Assembly: GCF_003610805.1 (NCBI RefSeq)
Contig: NZ_RAPF01000010.1
Span: 25,873-89,872, forward strand
DNA from: Altericroceibacterium spongiae
GTDB lineage: Bacteria > Pseudomonadota > Alphaproteobacteria > Sphingomonadales > Sphingomonadaceae
Length of the DNA: 64,000 nt
Reading direction: 5' to 3'
Part shown: piece by piece, positions 47,439-56,999 of the stretch
Layout of the letters: every line of letters begins with the position of its first letter
Numbering within the stretch: the stretch's first letter is position 1
Program-made: the position numbers and the translations under genes
Notes under the pieces: generated by a model
The model's database searches: none
What the model saw: the letters and a program-made list of their open reading frames with translations, nothing else
Told to the model about the DNA's origin: nothing

Positions 47439-50400
47439 TTACATGCCCGAACCCGGACCGTAAGTGATTTCCACGCGACGGTTCTGCAGTTCGCGAACAC
47501 CGTCAGCTGTCGGTACGCGCGGATTGGCTTCACCAAAGGCTTCGCTCGTGATCTGCGCTGCCGGGATACCGGCACCCGTGAGGTACTCCTGTACGCTCTC
47601 GTTACGGCGTGCAGCCAGACCGAGGTTGTACTTAGCTGTACCGGACCGGTCGGTGTAACCCGCCAGCATGATCGGAACGCTGTCGCAGTTGCCGTAAGCC
47701 GTAACCGCCGAGTCGAGAATCGTAGCCGCTTCAGGCGTGATCTCAGCCGAATCCCAATCGAAGAATACGATGTAGGGACCCTTGTTGCACACCGGCGCAG
47801 GCGGCGGTGGCGGAGGGGGCGGCGGCGGAGGCGGTGGCGGAGGGGGCGGCGGCGGAGGCGGAGGCGGCGGAGCTGCTTCCTGCGTAGCGCCAAAGAGGTG
47901 ACGCAGCGTGATGAAGCCCGAATGGACCTGCTGCGAACCTGCCATCCAACCTTCGTAACCGAGCTCCACAAAGGTGCTTTCTGCCAGGTTTGCCGCAACC
48001 TTCGCACCGGCAACCACAGCGTCCTTGTCACGCCGCGGACCATAGATGTCGAAGGAGGAAGACGGTGTACCGGCAAAGTTCGCGGTGAACATTGCAGGAT
48101 CGTCTTCATAGGCATGGCGCCAGCCAACCTTGAACTCGGGACGAATGCCGCCGAGATTTGCACCAAGCTTGGCACCGATTTCGCTGGTGAAGTAATCATC
48201 ATCAGCATCGGTCACAGCCAGATTAGCACCCGTGACACCGGTTTCGACGAAGTCGTCGATCGACACGGACACATAATCAACACCGACATAAGGCGTCAGG
48301 GTGAACTGCTCGCCAATCGGCATGCGGTAACCCATTTCGATACCACCACTCCAGATGTCAGCATCGGGGCTGGCAGTAGCCGTACCGGTCAGCGCACCCG
48401 CAGTAATGGCCCGCTGGGAGTCCATATTGATCTGCGAATAGCTGACAGCAGCCTGGAGGTAATAAGCACCTGGATCATAAGCACCGTAGATACCGGCCTG
48501 GAAACCGTCACCGTCGATCTTGCCGTTGACGTTGTTGATGCCAGAGAAGTCAGCATTGTTGCGGACATAACCAACACCAGCACCGATCAGGGCATTTTCG
48601 CCTACAGCGATGTCACCACCGATAGCAGCAAAAAGCTGATCGCTATCGATACCCGGTGCGTCGACTGCGCCATCGGTGTCGATATCTTCTTCACCGTAGT
48701 TGACGTGACCCCAGATGCTGCCCTTGCCGCGACGGCAGGTCAGTTCGCTGTTGTCCATCATCAGCGCGCCGCATTCGCCCATATCGGCCAGAACGCCGTT
48801 AAAGCGTGCACCCATCCAGCTCAGAGACTGCATATAGGTTGCATACTGCGCACCGGTGAGCTGCGAGAGCGAGGCAGCATAGCTGTCAGCGCTATCGATA
48901 TCCTGGAGGGCAGAATACAGGTCGGCGATATCGTCCGAAGTAGCCGGATCATACGCATTTTCCAGACCACCGGCGACAGCCAGCTGGTTCGGCGTCAGCG
49001 TGAAGCGACCATCATTGAAGGCAACACGGTCGAGCGAAACGTCAACTGTATTGTCATCAGTATTATAGATGGCTGCCGCATCAGCGAAAATCGAACCGGC
49101 ATCGACCGATGCGAATTCGCCATTGATCGGGTTGGCCGACGTGATGACGTCTTCATAGAGAGCTTCATTCGGAAGCAGACCGGCCTGTGTCGGACGGACT
49201 TCCAAATTCGCACCATCGATCGTCACATTGGTTGCGTTGATCGCCGGAGCGCTATCTTCAGTCACACCGATTGCGAGCGTACCACCCTGACCGACTGTGA
49301 ACGTATCGACATTGACCTGAGCCGGGCCATTGGCATCGGTCGGATCATTGACGAGATAGAGTGTACCAGCCGTCGGGGTCCCTTCCGGAGCGTCGGCAGC
49401 CGGTGTACCAGCCACGAGGACCGAGCCATCGAGAGCCGGCGTATCGCCGGAATTGATGATGCCCGAGAACGAGGTTTCACCGTTCTGAACGTTGACGACA
49501 TCGTCATCGGACAGTTCGATGTTACCGTAGATCTCACCGCCACCATTCAGGTTCACAGCAACCGGATTCGGAGCGTTCTCAAGATTGATCGCCGTTCCGA
49601 ATTCGAAGACGCCGTCATTGTCGACATCCTGCTGAGCCGTAATAACGCCCGAGTTGTTGATCGTAGCCACGCCGGTTCCGGCAGCAGTACCATCAAACAA
49701 AATAGCCGTTGCATTGGCAACGTCAGTGTAACCAGTGATATTGGTTGCACCGTCCGTGGTCGTGGTGGTGATCGGCTGATTGCCATCGTTCACTGCGATC
49801 GCTTCGATCGTGCCCGAATTGGTCAGTTCGGTCGCACCATTGGCACCCAAGACTGTCACACCGACAGCAGTCGCTGCGTCGTCATCAGTACCAGTACCAG
49901 CACCACCAGCCACAGTCGCAGATGCAGAGATCGAACCGCTATTGTCTATGACTGTCGTCAGTTCATCAGGTGCACCAGCACCCGCTGCAGAAACAACCAG
50001 ACCATTTGCTTCAGCACTGGCTTCGACACCAGATGCCTGAGCCACAACCGACATGTCACCAGTATTGGTGAGGTCGAGTGCAAAGTCATTTGCCGCAGCA
50101 ACATTGGTGTAACCGGTCGCATTTGCGCTGGCCGCGCCAGTCGGTGTTGCATCTTCGTCATCGACAGTCAGGCCATTAGCCGTCGCGTCAACGGCGAAAG
50201 TACCGCCATTGGCAAAGGATGCTTCGCTACCGGACGCAACATTCTGCGTAACGCCGTCGGCAGTAGCCGTTGCGTCAGCATTTGTTGCGGAAGAAGTGAA
50301 AGATCCTTCTTCTTCACCTGCTGCGCCGATCTGAGCCGTTGCATCAACGCCGAACTCACCGTCATTGGTGAATGCGACCGTTTCAGCATCCTGCATAACA

Positions 50401-52364
50401 CCGGCAGCTGCAACTCTAGCCTCTGCATCCAGTGCATCGGCGGTAGCCGAAGCGTTCGATGCGAAGCTCGCGCCTTCACCATTGGTGAAAGTTGCTGTCG
50501 GGTTAGTGCCCGAAGCGGTCTGCGAAACAGCCTGCGAAACAGCACCGGCATCGGCGACAGTGTCGGCCTGCGCATCAGCGCTGACATCAAATGTCATCGA
50601 ACCGCTATTATCGAGCGTCACATCCGAACCGTCTGCGGTTTGGTTGAGAGCATAAAGATAGTTAGCCGGACCAGTATCGCTAGCAAAGCCGGCATAAGCT
50701 TCTGCACTATTAGCAACTGGCGTTTCACCGGTTGCCGAAGCCATAGCCGTTGCGGAAAGCGTAGCAGCAAAATCACCGCTATTGGTAATGCTGGCTGTTG
50801 CTGCGCCAGGTTCACCAGCCGTTGCCGACTGATTTACAACACCTTCGGAACCAGCAGTAGCTGCTGCATTACCATTGGTTGCCGTCGCTTCAGAAGCCAG
50901 TGTATAACCAACAGTTCCGCTATTATCGAAAGAAGCAGTAGCATTGGCACTTTCAGACTCTGCGTTCTGGTCAGCCAGATAGCTGCCCATCGCCATTGCC
51001 GAAGCATCGCCATCTGCACCGGTAGCCGAGGCTTCACCGGTCAGGCTAACTTCACCGCTATTGGTAAATTCAGCGCTTGCCGGGCTGCTGATCGCACCGC
51101 CATTGGTAAAAGAAGCAGCCTGTTCGAAACCGGCAATGCCACTATTCGCAGTAGCGGTCGAACCGGAAGCGGTTGCCGAAGTAGCGAGCGACAGTGTGCC
51201 GGAATTGTCGATCGAAGCCGAAGCGACCTGATCTTCATCTTCCGAGCTGGATGCGCTCAGTGAACCGCCAGTCAGAGTGGCATTTGCTGCAGCATCGTCA
51301 TCAGCTGCAGCCGCAGCGGTCGAACCGAGTTCGAGCGTACCGGCATTGGCAATAGCCGCAGTGGCGCTACCGAGCTTCACAGTCGAGGTGTCGAGATCGA
51401 AAGCCGTTACATCGGAGGTTGCCGTAGCATTGCCAACTGCCGGGCCTTCTTCACCTTCTTCCGGAGCGACCGTTGAAGACGCATCAGCCATGATGCTGGC
51501 CGAACCGTCATTGGTGAAGGATGCCGCTGCATCGCCAATGTCTTCATTGGTTGCCGCAAGAGACACAGCACCATCGACAGTGGCAGAAGAGAAAGCATCA
51601 CCAGCGGTGGTTGCCGCCGTACCCGTGGAGCTAATGCTCAGCGTGGATTCTTCGCCATTGGTGAGGCTGACCGAAGCGTCTTGCGCATCAGTGTCATCAT
51701 CACCAGCGGTTGCACTGAGACCGATCAGATTATCAGCCGATGCAGTTGCTGAATTGCCTGCAGTGGCAGCAGAAGCGAATGTCAGCGTACCATCATTGGC
51801 GAGCGAAGCAGAGACATCGCCATCCGCATCAGCAGAAGCGGACTGCGAGATACCGCCATCGATCGAGGCCGATGCAGTATCGGACGCCATGCCGGTAGCA
51901 TAAACACCGAGCGAACCCGTATTGCTAACGTCTGCTGCAGCGGCACCGGCAGAATTGGTGACGCTTTGCGTAACAGCACCTGAAACGCTGGCGTCTGCCG
52001 TGGCACCACCTTCAACATGCGCAACGATATCATGCGTTTCACTGTTGGTGATTGAGCCAGAAGCGGCTTCGGTAACGGTCTGCGAGAATGCACCGCTTGC
52101 AGCATCCGTTACGGAAACTGCGGTGCCGTCAGTAGAAACGACACCTGAGAAGCCTTCAACCCAAGGATCCAGGCGGTCAGAAATTGGCTCGCCAGTTTCC
52201 TCATCAACTTCAAGCGGTGTGATGATCAGCGTACCGTCGGTAGTAGCTTCACCGGCATAAGGGCCCTCAGCATCTTCAGGGATGCTCTGGGCGATTGCCG
52301 GCGAAACCGTAAGCGCGCCGATCGACACGCTAGCCGCCAATAAATGGCGAAGGTTACGGTTCAT
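47439..52364 (-). CDS. Autotransporter-type adhesin fused to OmpA domain through poly-proline
   Basis: A 1641-residue surface protein. A signal peptide (MNRNLRHLLAASVSIGALTVSPAIAQ) is followed by a passenger of about 1100 residues, rich in A, S, T, D and G. It is built of many repeats around FTNDGS or IDNSGT (F/I-x-N-x-G), as in beta-helical adhesins. Residues about 1210-1497 look like an autotransporter barrel (SIWGHVNYGEED to ITLRHLF). Then come 24 prolines (1499-1522) and a complete OmpA/MotB domain with FFDWDSAEITPEA, AGYTDRSGTAKYN and LQNRRVEI. The barrel end faces the periplasm, so the OmpA domain could hold peptidoglycan. GAGGGAG precedes the start. Confidence 0.85.
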   Translation of the reverse strand: MNRNLRHLLAASVSIGALTVSPAIAQSIPEDAEGPYAGEATTDGTLIITPLEVDEETGEPISDRLDPWVEGFSGVVSTDGTAVSVTDAASGAFSQTVTEAASGSITNSETHDIVAHVEGGATADASVSGAVTQSVTNSAGAAAADVSNTGSLGVYATGMASDTASASIDGGISQSASADADGDVSASLANDGTLTFASAATAGNSATASADNLIGLSATAGDDDTDAQDASVSLTNGEESTLSISSTGTAATTAGDAFSSATVDGAVSLAATNEDIGDAAASFTNDGSASIMADASSTVAPEEGEEGPAVGNATATSDVTAFDLDTSTVKLGSATAAIANAGTLELGSTAAAAADDDAAANATLTGGSLSASSSEDEDQVASASIDNSGTLSLATSATASGSTATANSGIAGFEQAASFTNGGAISSPASAEFTNSGEVSLTGEASATGADGDASAMAMGSYLADQNAESESANATASFDNSGTVGYTLASEATATNGNAAATAGSEGVVNQSATAGEPGAATASITNSGDFAATLSATAMASATGETPVANSAEAYAGFASDTGPANYLYALNQTADGSDVTLDNSGSMTFDVSADAQADTVADAGAVSQAVSQTASGTNPTATFTNGEGASFASNASATADALDAEARVAAAGVMQDAETVAFTNDGEFGVDATAQIGAAGEEEGSFTSSATNADATATADGVTQNVASGSEASFANGGTFAVDATANGLTVDDEDATPTGAASANATGYTNVAAANDFALDLTNTGDMSVVAQASGVEASAEANGLVVSAAGAGAPDELTTVIDNSGSISASATVAGGAGTGTDDDAATAVGVTVLGANGATELTNSGTIEAIAVNDGNQPITTTTTDGATNITGYTDVANATAILFDGTAAGTGVATINNSGVITAQQDVDNDGVFEFGTAINLENAPNPVAVNLNGGGEIYGNIELSDDDVVNVQNGETSFSGIINSGDTPALDGSVLVAGTPAADAPEGTPTAGTLYLVNDPTDANGPAQVNVDTFTVGQGGTLAIGVTEDSAPAINATNVTIDGANLEVRPTQAGLLPNEALYEDVITSANPINGEFASVDAGSIFADAAAIYNTDDNTVDVSLDRVAFNDGRFTLTPNQLAVAGGLENAYDPATSDDIADLYSALQDIDSADSYAASLSQLTGAQYATYMQSLSWMGARFNGVLADMGECGALMMDNSELTCRRGKGSIWGHVNYGEEDIDTDGAVDAPGIDSDQLFAAIGGDIAVGENALIGAGVGYVRNNADFSGINNVNGKIDGDGFQAGIYGAYDPGAYYLQAAVSYSQINMDSQRAITAGALTGTATASPDADIWSGGIEMGYRMPIGEQFTLTPYVGVDYVSVSIDDFVETGVTGANLAVTDADDDYFTSEIGAKLGANLGGIRPEFKVGWRHAYEDDPAMFTANFAGTPSSSFDIYGPRRDKDAVVAGAKVAANLAESTFVELGYEGWMAGSQQVHSGFITLRHLFGATQEAAPPPPPPPPPPPPPPPPPPPPPPPPAPVCNKGPYIVFFDWDSAEITPEAATILDSAVTAYGNCDSVPIMLAGYTDRSGTAKYNLGLAARRNESVQEYLTGAGIPAAQITSEAFGEANPRVPTADGVRELQNRRVEITYGPGSGM

Positions 52365-52456
52365 CCGTGTAACTCCCTCATTTCACCCTGAAAAACTCAG
52401 GGCAAGCTTTCAATATTCCAGCCCCGTTCCGGAGCGCTGAAATCTCGTGCGACCAC

Positions 52457-52472
52457 CCCTTATTTATAAGGG
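52457..52472. promoter_or_regulatory. 16-bp palindrome upstream of the adhesin gene
   Basis: CCCTTATTTATAAGGG has perfect 7-base arms and lies about 95 bases upstream of the adhesin ATG, in an otherwise unremarkable 465-base region. It could be an operator or part of an AT-rich promoter. Confidence 0.35.
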
Positions 52473-52829
52473 TGTCCATAGTTATTAGACGCAAAGTCGG
52501 ATATGACATAGCCCCTGTAACGAAAGCCGTCCATCATCAAATGTTGGACAACATTCCGATTGTTGCGGAAAAACCACGTTTCCGACGATTAAAAGCTAAT
52601 CCCTCTCTGACCCCTTATAGTTGCGGTGCATCGTACCCCGGTCAATGCCTTGAGCGGGATAGAGTTCCAACGGTAACGAAATAATATCATAGCGATATAT
52701 GTATGTGCCGCAGGTGCGCAGGCGAAGCAGGCCGGATTCAGGCCGATGAAAATCATCAGCCAGTTGAACGCATTACCCCCTGCGCTCGTCGAAATTACGA
52801 TCCGACAAGCGCAGGGGGTTGGATGCGTG

Positions 52830-52871
52830 TTGATTTAAAACGGACGCTTCGCACCATCCGTTTTAAATCAA
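52830..52871 (-). terminator. Hairpin terminator of the phytase operon
   Basis: TTGATTTAAAACGGA and TCCGTTTTAAATCAA form a perfect 15-bp stem with a 12-base loop, four bases after the phytase stop. The lower stem is T/A-rich, taking the place of a separate T tract. Confidence 0.72.
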
Positions 52872-52875
52872 ACGA

Positions 52876-53934
52876 TTATTTGAGTGAGAGAGCCTTACTG
52901 ATGTCCGCCCAGGAAGCCAGTTTGAAGTTTTGTGCCCGATCCCCATTCTCGCCGTCCTGAGCGATAAATAAACCATCGGGATAAGAATCGCCGAAAGATC
53001 CTCCCTTCACTTCGATCCCGTCGGTCTCCTCGGTTGAACCGAAAGTGCCTTCAGCGATTCGGAAGCGACCTGCAAAAGCGAGGTCGGGTAAGGCATAAAC
53101 AGCATAAGCGTTATCGCCCTGACTGGAAGCCAGAAGCCAGCCGCCTTTGTCTCCGTCGGGAAGCAAAGCCAGCCCTTCGACATCGGCCACGAGTTTGCTG
53201 CCGTCGGTTTTAAGAAGCAATTCACCTTCGGTTTGTCCCGGTGCGAAGCGCCAGATACCAGCGTCTTCTTCACCGAGATAGAACGTGCCATCACGCGGAT
53301 CGACCACACAGCCTTCCGACTGACTGGGCACTTTCAGTGTCCGCAATTTTTTAGCGGATGGAACGTCCGTATCATCAACGGTGATCGCATATTCAGCGAC
53401 TGTCCCGTCTTTCAGCACCGAATAGGCGATCAGGCCCGAGCCATGATGCCACAGGCACAGGCCATAACCTTCACCCTCACCGCCCGGAACCGTTCCCAGC
53501 TTGGTCAGACTCGCCTTTGCCGTATCAAGCCTCCACACGCCCAGCCGAGCGTTTTCCGGATCATTACGGTCGCTGGCAACGACGATAACCCCTTCATCGC
53601 CCATATCGGCCAGGTCGACATTATTGATGCGTCCCGAATCTTCCGAAAAGCGCAGCTTGCCGGACAGATCATAGACCAGCAGACCGGCCCTCTTGTCGGT
53701 TGCGACAATCAGGCTCGCTGCAGGATTCTCAGCGTTGCGCCAGATCGCCGGATCATCCGCCGCGTCCTCATTTTCGGTACCGACAGGTTCAGTTTCACCC
53801 AGAGCCTCAACGGAGACAGGCTCAACTGAAACCTCACTATCGGTCGATTGAGGGGTGTCGGAGGCTGAATTGCAACCCGACAGACCCAGGAAAAAGGCAG
53901 TAGCTGAACTCACAAGAAAAGCTGTTTTACGCAT
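52876..53934 (-). CDS. Beta-propeller phytase lipoprotein
   Basis: A 352-residue calcium-dependent phytase (BPP), which releases phosphate from phytate. The signal peptide ends in a good lipobox (LGLSGCNSAS), so it should be anchored in the outer membrane. Propeller motifs are clear: DAADDPAIW, TDKRAGLLVYDL, RINNVDL, EGCVVDPRDGTFYLGEED and STEETDGIEV, with the acidic residues that bind calcium and phosphate. Its ATG shares one base with the stop of the upstream TonB receptor (TGATG), so receptor and enzyme are made together. BPP genes next to TonB receptors are a known phytate-use arrangement. Confidence 0.92.
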   Translation of the reverse strand: MRKTAFLVSSATAFFLGLSGCNSASDTPQSTDSEVSVEPVSVEALGETEPVGTENEDAADDPAIWRNAENPAASLIVATDKRAGLLVYDLSGKLRFSEDSGRINNVDLADMGDEGVIVVASDRNDPENARLGVWRLDTAKASLTKLGTVPGGEGEGYGLCLWHHGSGLIAYSVLKDGTVAEYAITVDDTDVPSAKKLRTLKVPSQSEGCVVDPRDGTFYLGEEDAGIWRFAPGQTEGELLLKTDGSKLVADVEGLALLPDGDKGGWLLASSQGDNAYAVYALPDLAFAGRFRIAEGTFGSTEETDGIEVKGGSFGDSYPDGLFIAQDGENGDRAQNFKLASWADISKALSLK

Positions 53935-56777
53935 CAGAATGTCACCTTGGCGCCGAATTTCATTGTCCAGTTATATTCTTCATACTGGTACAGGTTTCTC
54001 TGCGAAGCGAAGTTATTATAGGCAAAATACTTCGCGTTGTTGATATTCACCCATTCATAGAAGAACTGAATATTACGATTGAGACGATATTTGGCGCTCA
54101 GGTCGAGCTGGAAGTGATCGTCCACATAACGGTCCTCTTCCGCCACATCGCCCAGTTCGTCGAGATATTTGTCACGGTAAGTGCCGGAAAGGCGCAGGCT
54201 GACCGGGCCCTTATCGTAACCGATTGTTGCATTCATGGTATGCTTCGACGTCGAAGGCAGCATGATTTCACGCAGATCGTTCATATCGCCATCGGTAGGC
54301 ACATCGCCTGTCGCGTTGGTATAGGTGTAGTTAAGCTGCGTAATAAGGCCATCAAAAGGTGCAGGCAGCATGTTGAATTGCTGCGAGAACCCAAGTTCAA
54401 GACCGTAAATCTTGGCACTGTCGCCATTCATGGGAATGCTGGCTTCATCGAAGTCTATACCGAGCCAGCTATCCTCTTCCTGAATCGTATCGACGATGAA
54501 GTTCTTCACATCCTTGTAGAAGACTGCTGCCGTAAGCGCGCCATTGCTGGACATGTAATATTCGGCCGAAGCGTCGAAATTCCATGCTTCATACGGTTTC
54601 AGATTGGGATTGCCGAATTCGCCATCGCGTTCGCCATCATCATTTTCCTCAACCGAGAAACGCGGGGCGAGCTTTGACAGTTTGGGACGCACCAGCGAGC
54701 GATATCCGGCGAGGCGGAAGACCAGATTATCCTCCGGCGAATAACGCAGATTCAAACTGGGCAACCAATGTCCATATTTACGCTTATAATTGACCGGGGT
54801 CACCAACACTGTGTCATCACCGGCCTCGCTGCCATCGGGAAGCTGCCCGCCTTCTTCGACCAGCAGTACTTCATTGCCGTTAATGTCGTTGGATGTGTGC
54901 TCATACCGGACACCGCCGATCACCCGCAGGGTCGCGCTATCCCAGCGCCCCAGCAAATAGCCCGCCATAATGTCTTCATCGATCGTATAATCTTCAGCGT
55001 TCGAGTCGAAATCGGTATCGACCGAATTGAAATCGAAGTCATCCATATTGGCATCGAGATATTCGGTCGCGCCGTGATAGCTTGCCACCGGCGCAATATC
55101 GATCAAACGGTAAGTCTGTTCGCCTTCAACATCAGCAAGCGTAAAATCGTCCTTTTCATAGAATTCGGCACGCTTGTCATAGCTCTTCTGCCGCCAGCGC
55201 CCCTTGAAACCAGCCTGCACTGTGAACTCACCGGTATCGGTCGCAAAGGAACGGCCGAGATCGAATTGGCCGGCATATTCCTCATCCTCGGCATCGGACA
55301 ATGCGGTCAGCTCCAGATCATCAAGGCCATAAGTTGCCGGATCGTAAAAGGAATCGGGTGCCGAAATTATCGAATAAAGCGGTTTACGCGGATCGGAATA
55401 ATCGAAACCGACATCGACCCCTTCATCGCTGAACTTATGTTCAAACTTCGCCGTGTCGACCGAGCCGCTTTCCTTCTCGGTCGATTTAGCCCAACTCACT
55501 GAATATTCGGCATGCCAGTCGCCCGTATCGGTCTCGCCACCAAAAGATAGCGAGCGAATACGCTGGCGTTCGAACCGATCCTTGATGTCGCGCTCCACTT
55601 CGACTTCCGGTTCCGCATCGGGATCACTTGGATCGGTGTCGCTAAAGACAACCTGTTTACCACTCCCTGACACCATCGCATCGCCCAGCTTAAAAGTGGT
55701 CCTGCGGCGATATTCCTGATCGTCGAACTGGCTGAAAAGACTACGCAAGTAGAGTGAAGTGCTGTCCGACAGACGCGCATCGAAGTTTAACGTACCGCTG
55801 ATCCGTTCACGTTCGACATCGTAGTCACGATACTGGACTTCCTCGGAATAAATGAGACCATCCTCTTCGGTCCAGTCATCCGCTTCGATATTGTCGGTTT
55901 CGAATTCGCGCTTGTAGTAGGAAAGACCACCAGTGACGCCGAAATTCTCGCCCAGACGCGTCGAGAAGTCGATCGAGCCTTTGGGGGTGAGCTTGTCCGA
56001 ATAGTCGTTATAACTGCCCTCACCCTTGATGCTGACATAGCTCTTCTGGCGATCGAAAGCGCTGGTGGTCTTGATTTCCACTGAAGCGCCGATCGTGTCA
56101 GCGTCCATATCAGGGGTGAGTGACTTCTTGACTTCAACGGATTCGATGATGTCGCTTGAAATCACATCGAGCGCAACCGAGCGAACGTCGCTCTCAGGTG
56201 AAGGAAGGCTGACTCCGTTCACCGAAGTCGAGATCAGGTCGGGATCGAGACCGCGCACGGAAACGAAACGGCCTTCACCCTGGTCATTCAGAACATTGAC
56301 ACCCGGCAGGCGACGAAGAGATTCAGCGACGTTCTGGTCCGGGAACTGGCCGATAGCATCACGGGTAATAACGTCACTGACAACATCCGAAGCACGCTTA
56401 CGCGAAAGCGCCGAAGCCTGATTGGCCCCCTGTCCCATCACCAAAATCTCACTGGCATTATCGCCACCCAGAGCGAAATCAGCACGGACCCGGCCGGTTT
56501 CGGGAACATCGACACGCAATGTCTGCGTTGGTGCGCCGATATAACTCGCTTCCAGCGTATAGGTGCCGGCCGGAACATCGGCGAAGATAAAGCTGCCGTC
56601 ACGCTGTGTGTTGGCCACTCGATCCAGCTCGATAATCCGGATCTGTGCCGCCTGAAGCGCAATGGTGTCGGAACTGTCAACGACGATACCGTCAATTTCT
56701 CCGGCGATAGCCGGAGTGGCAGCGATAATGGCGCAAAGCGCAGCGCCCGATGCGAGGACGCGGTTTTTCAGTTTCAC
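53934..56777 (-). CDS. TonB-dependent receptor with carboxypeptidase-like N-domain (phytase-linked)
   Basis: A 947-residue outer-membrane receptor of the TonB-Xanthomonas/Caulobacter type. The start is GTG 56777, because GGGGAG lies eight bases upstream and the signal peptide (KLKNRVLASGAALCAIIAATPAIAG) follows directly; the ATG at 56822 would add 15 odd residues. A CarboxypepD_reg-like domain (EIDGIVVDSSDTIALQAA, about 27-110) precedes the plug (QFPDQNVAESLRRLPGVNV; GEGRFVSVRGLDPDL). The barrel ends MKFGAKVTF. Coupling to the phytase suggests it imports phytate or its breakdown products. Confidence 0.9.
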   Translation of the reverse strand: MKLKNRVLASGAALCAIIAATPAIAGEIDGIVVDSSDTIALQAAQIRIIELDRVANTQRDGSFIFADVPAGTYTLEASYIGAPTQTLRVDVPETGRVRADFALGGDNASEILVMGQGANQASALSRKRASDVVSDVITRDAIGQFPDQNVAESLRRLPGVNVLNDQGEGRFVSVRGLDPDLISTSVNGVSLPSPESDVRSVALDVISSDIIESVEVKKSLTPDMDADTIGASVEIKTTSAFDRQKSYVSIKGEGSYNDYSDKLTPKGSIDFSTRLGENFGVTGGLSYYKREFETDNIEADDWTEEDGLIYSEEVQYRDYDVERERISGTLNFDARLSDSTSLYLRSLFSQFDDQEYRRRTTFKLGDAMVSGSGKQVVFSDTDPSDPDAEPEVEVERDIKDRFERQRIRSLSFGGETDTGDWHAEYSVSWAKSTEKESGSVDTAKFEHKFSDEGVDVGFDYSDPRKPLYSIISAPDSFYDPATYGLDDLELTALSDAEDEEYAGQFDLGRSFATDTGEFTVQAGFKGRWRQKSYDKRAEFYEKDDFTLADVEGEQTYRLIDIAPVASYHGATEYLDANMDDFDFNSVDTDFDSNAEDYTIDEDIMAGYLLGRWDSATLRVIGGVRYEHTSNDINGNEVLLVEEGGQLPDGSEAGDDTVLVTPVNYKRKYGHWLPSLNLRYSPEDNLVFRLAGYRSLVRPKLSKLAPRFSVEENDDGERDGEFGNPNLKPYEAWNFDASAEYYMSSNGALTAAVFYKDVKNFIVDTIQEEDSWLGIDFDEASIPMNGDSAKIYGLELGFSQQFNMLPAPFDGLITQLNYTYTNATGDVPTDGDMNDLREIMLPSTSKHTMNATIGYDKGPVSLRLSGTYRDKYLDELGDVAEEDRYVDDHFQLDLSAKYRLNRNIQFFYEWVNINNAKYFAYNNFASQRNLYQYEEYNWTMKFGAKVTF

Positions 56778-56890
56778 TGTCGTAACTCCCCTGTGCAGTT
56801 GCCGCGCCCCTAGGGAAGTCACATGACGGTCACGCTACGAAAGGATGACAATTGCGTGACATTGCAAAAATGTCGCTTGGCCAGAAATGC

Positions 56891-56921
56891 AAAAGCGGAT
56901 GAAGAAGTGCTCTTCATCCGC
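56891..56921 (-). terminator. Rho-independent terminator of fumC
   Basis: On the minus strand GCGGATGAAGA, a five-base loop and TCTTCATCCGC form a perfect 11-bp stem followed by TTTT. Confidence 0.88.
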
Positions 56922-56999
56922 CGATTTGCGCCAAAAATCGGAAGTTCGCCAACCTCCTACCGTACGAAGCTCATCCTCAATCTTTTCTGCAGGCCAGTG

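Noticed and set aside
47147..48208. A 353-codon minus-strand ORF reaching into the gap beyond the adhesin
   Set aside because: It overlaps the OmpA end of the adhesin in another frame, crosses the terminator hairpin, and has no recognisable family.
47373..51263. A 1296-codon plus-strand ORF opposite the adhesin gene
   Set aside because: It is the antisense of a repetitive Ala/Ser/Thr/Asp-rich coding region whose codon bias suppresses stops. The product is cysteine- and arginine-rich with no domain or signal, while the minus-strand frame has a signal peptide, barrel and OmpA domain.
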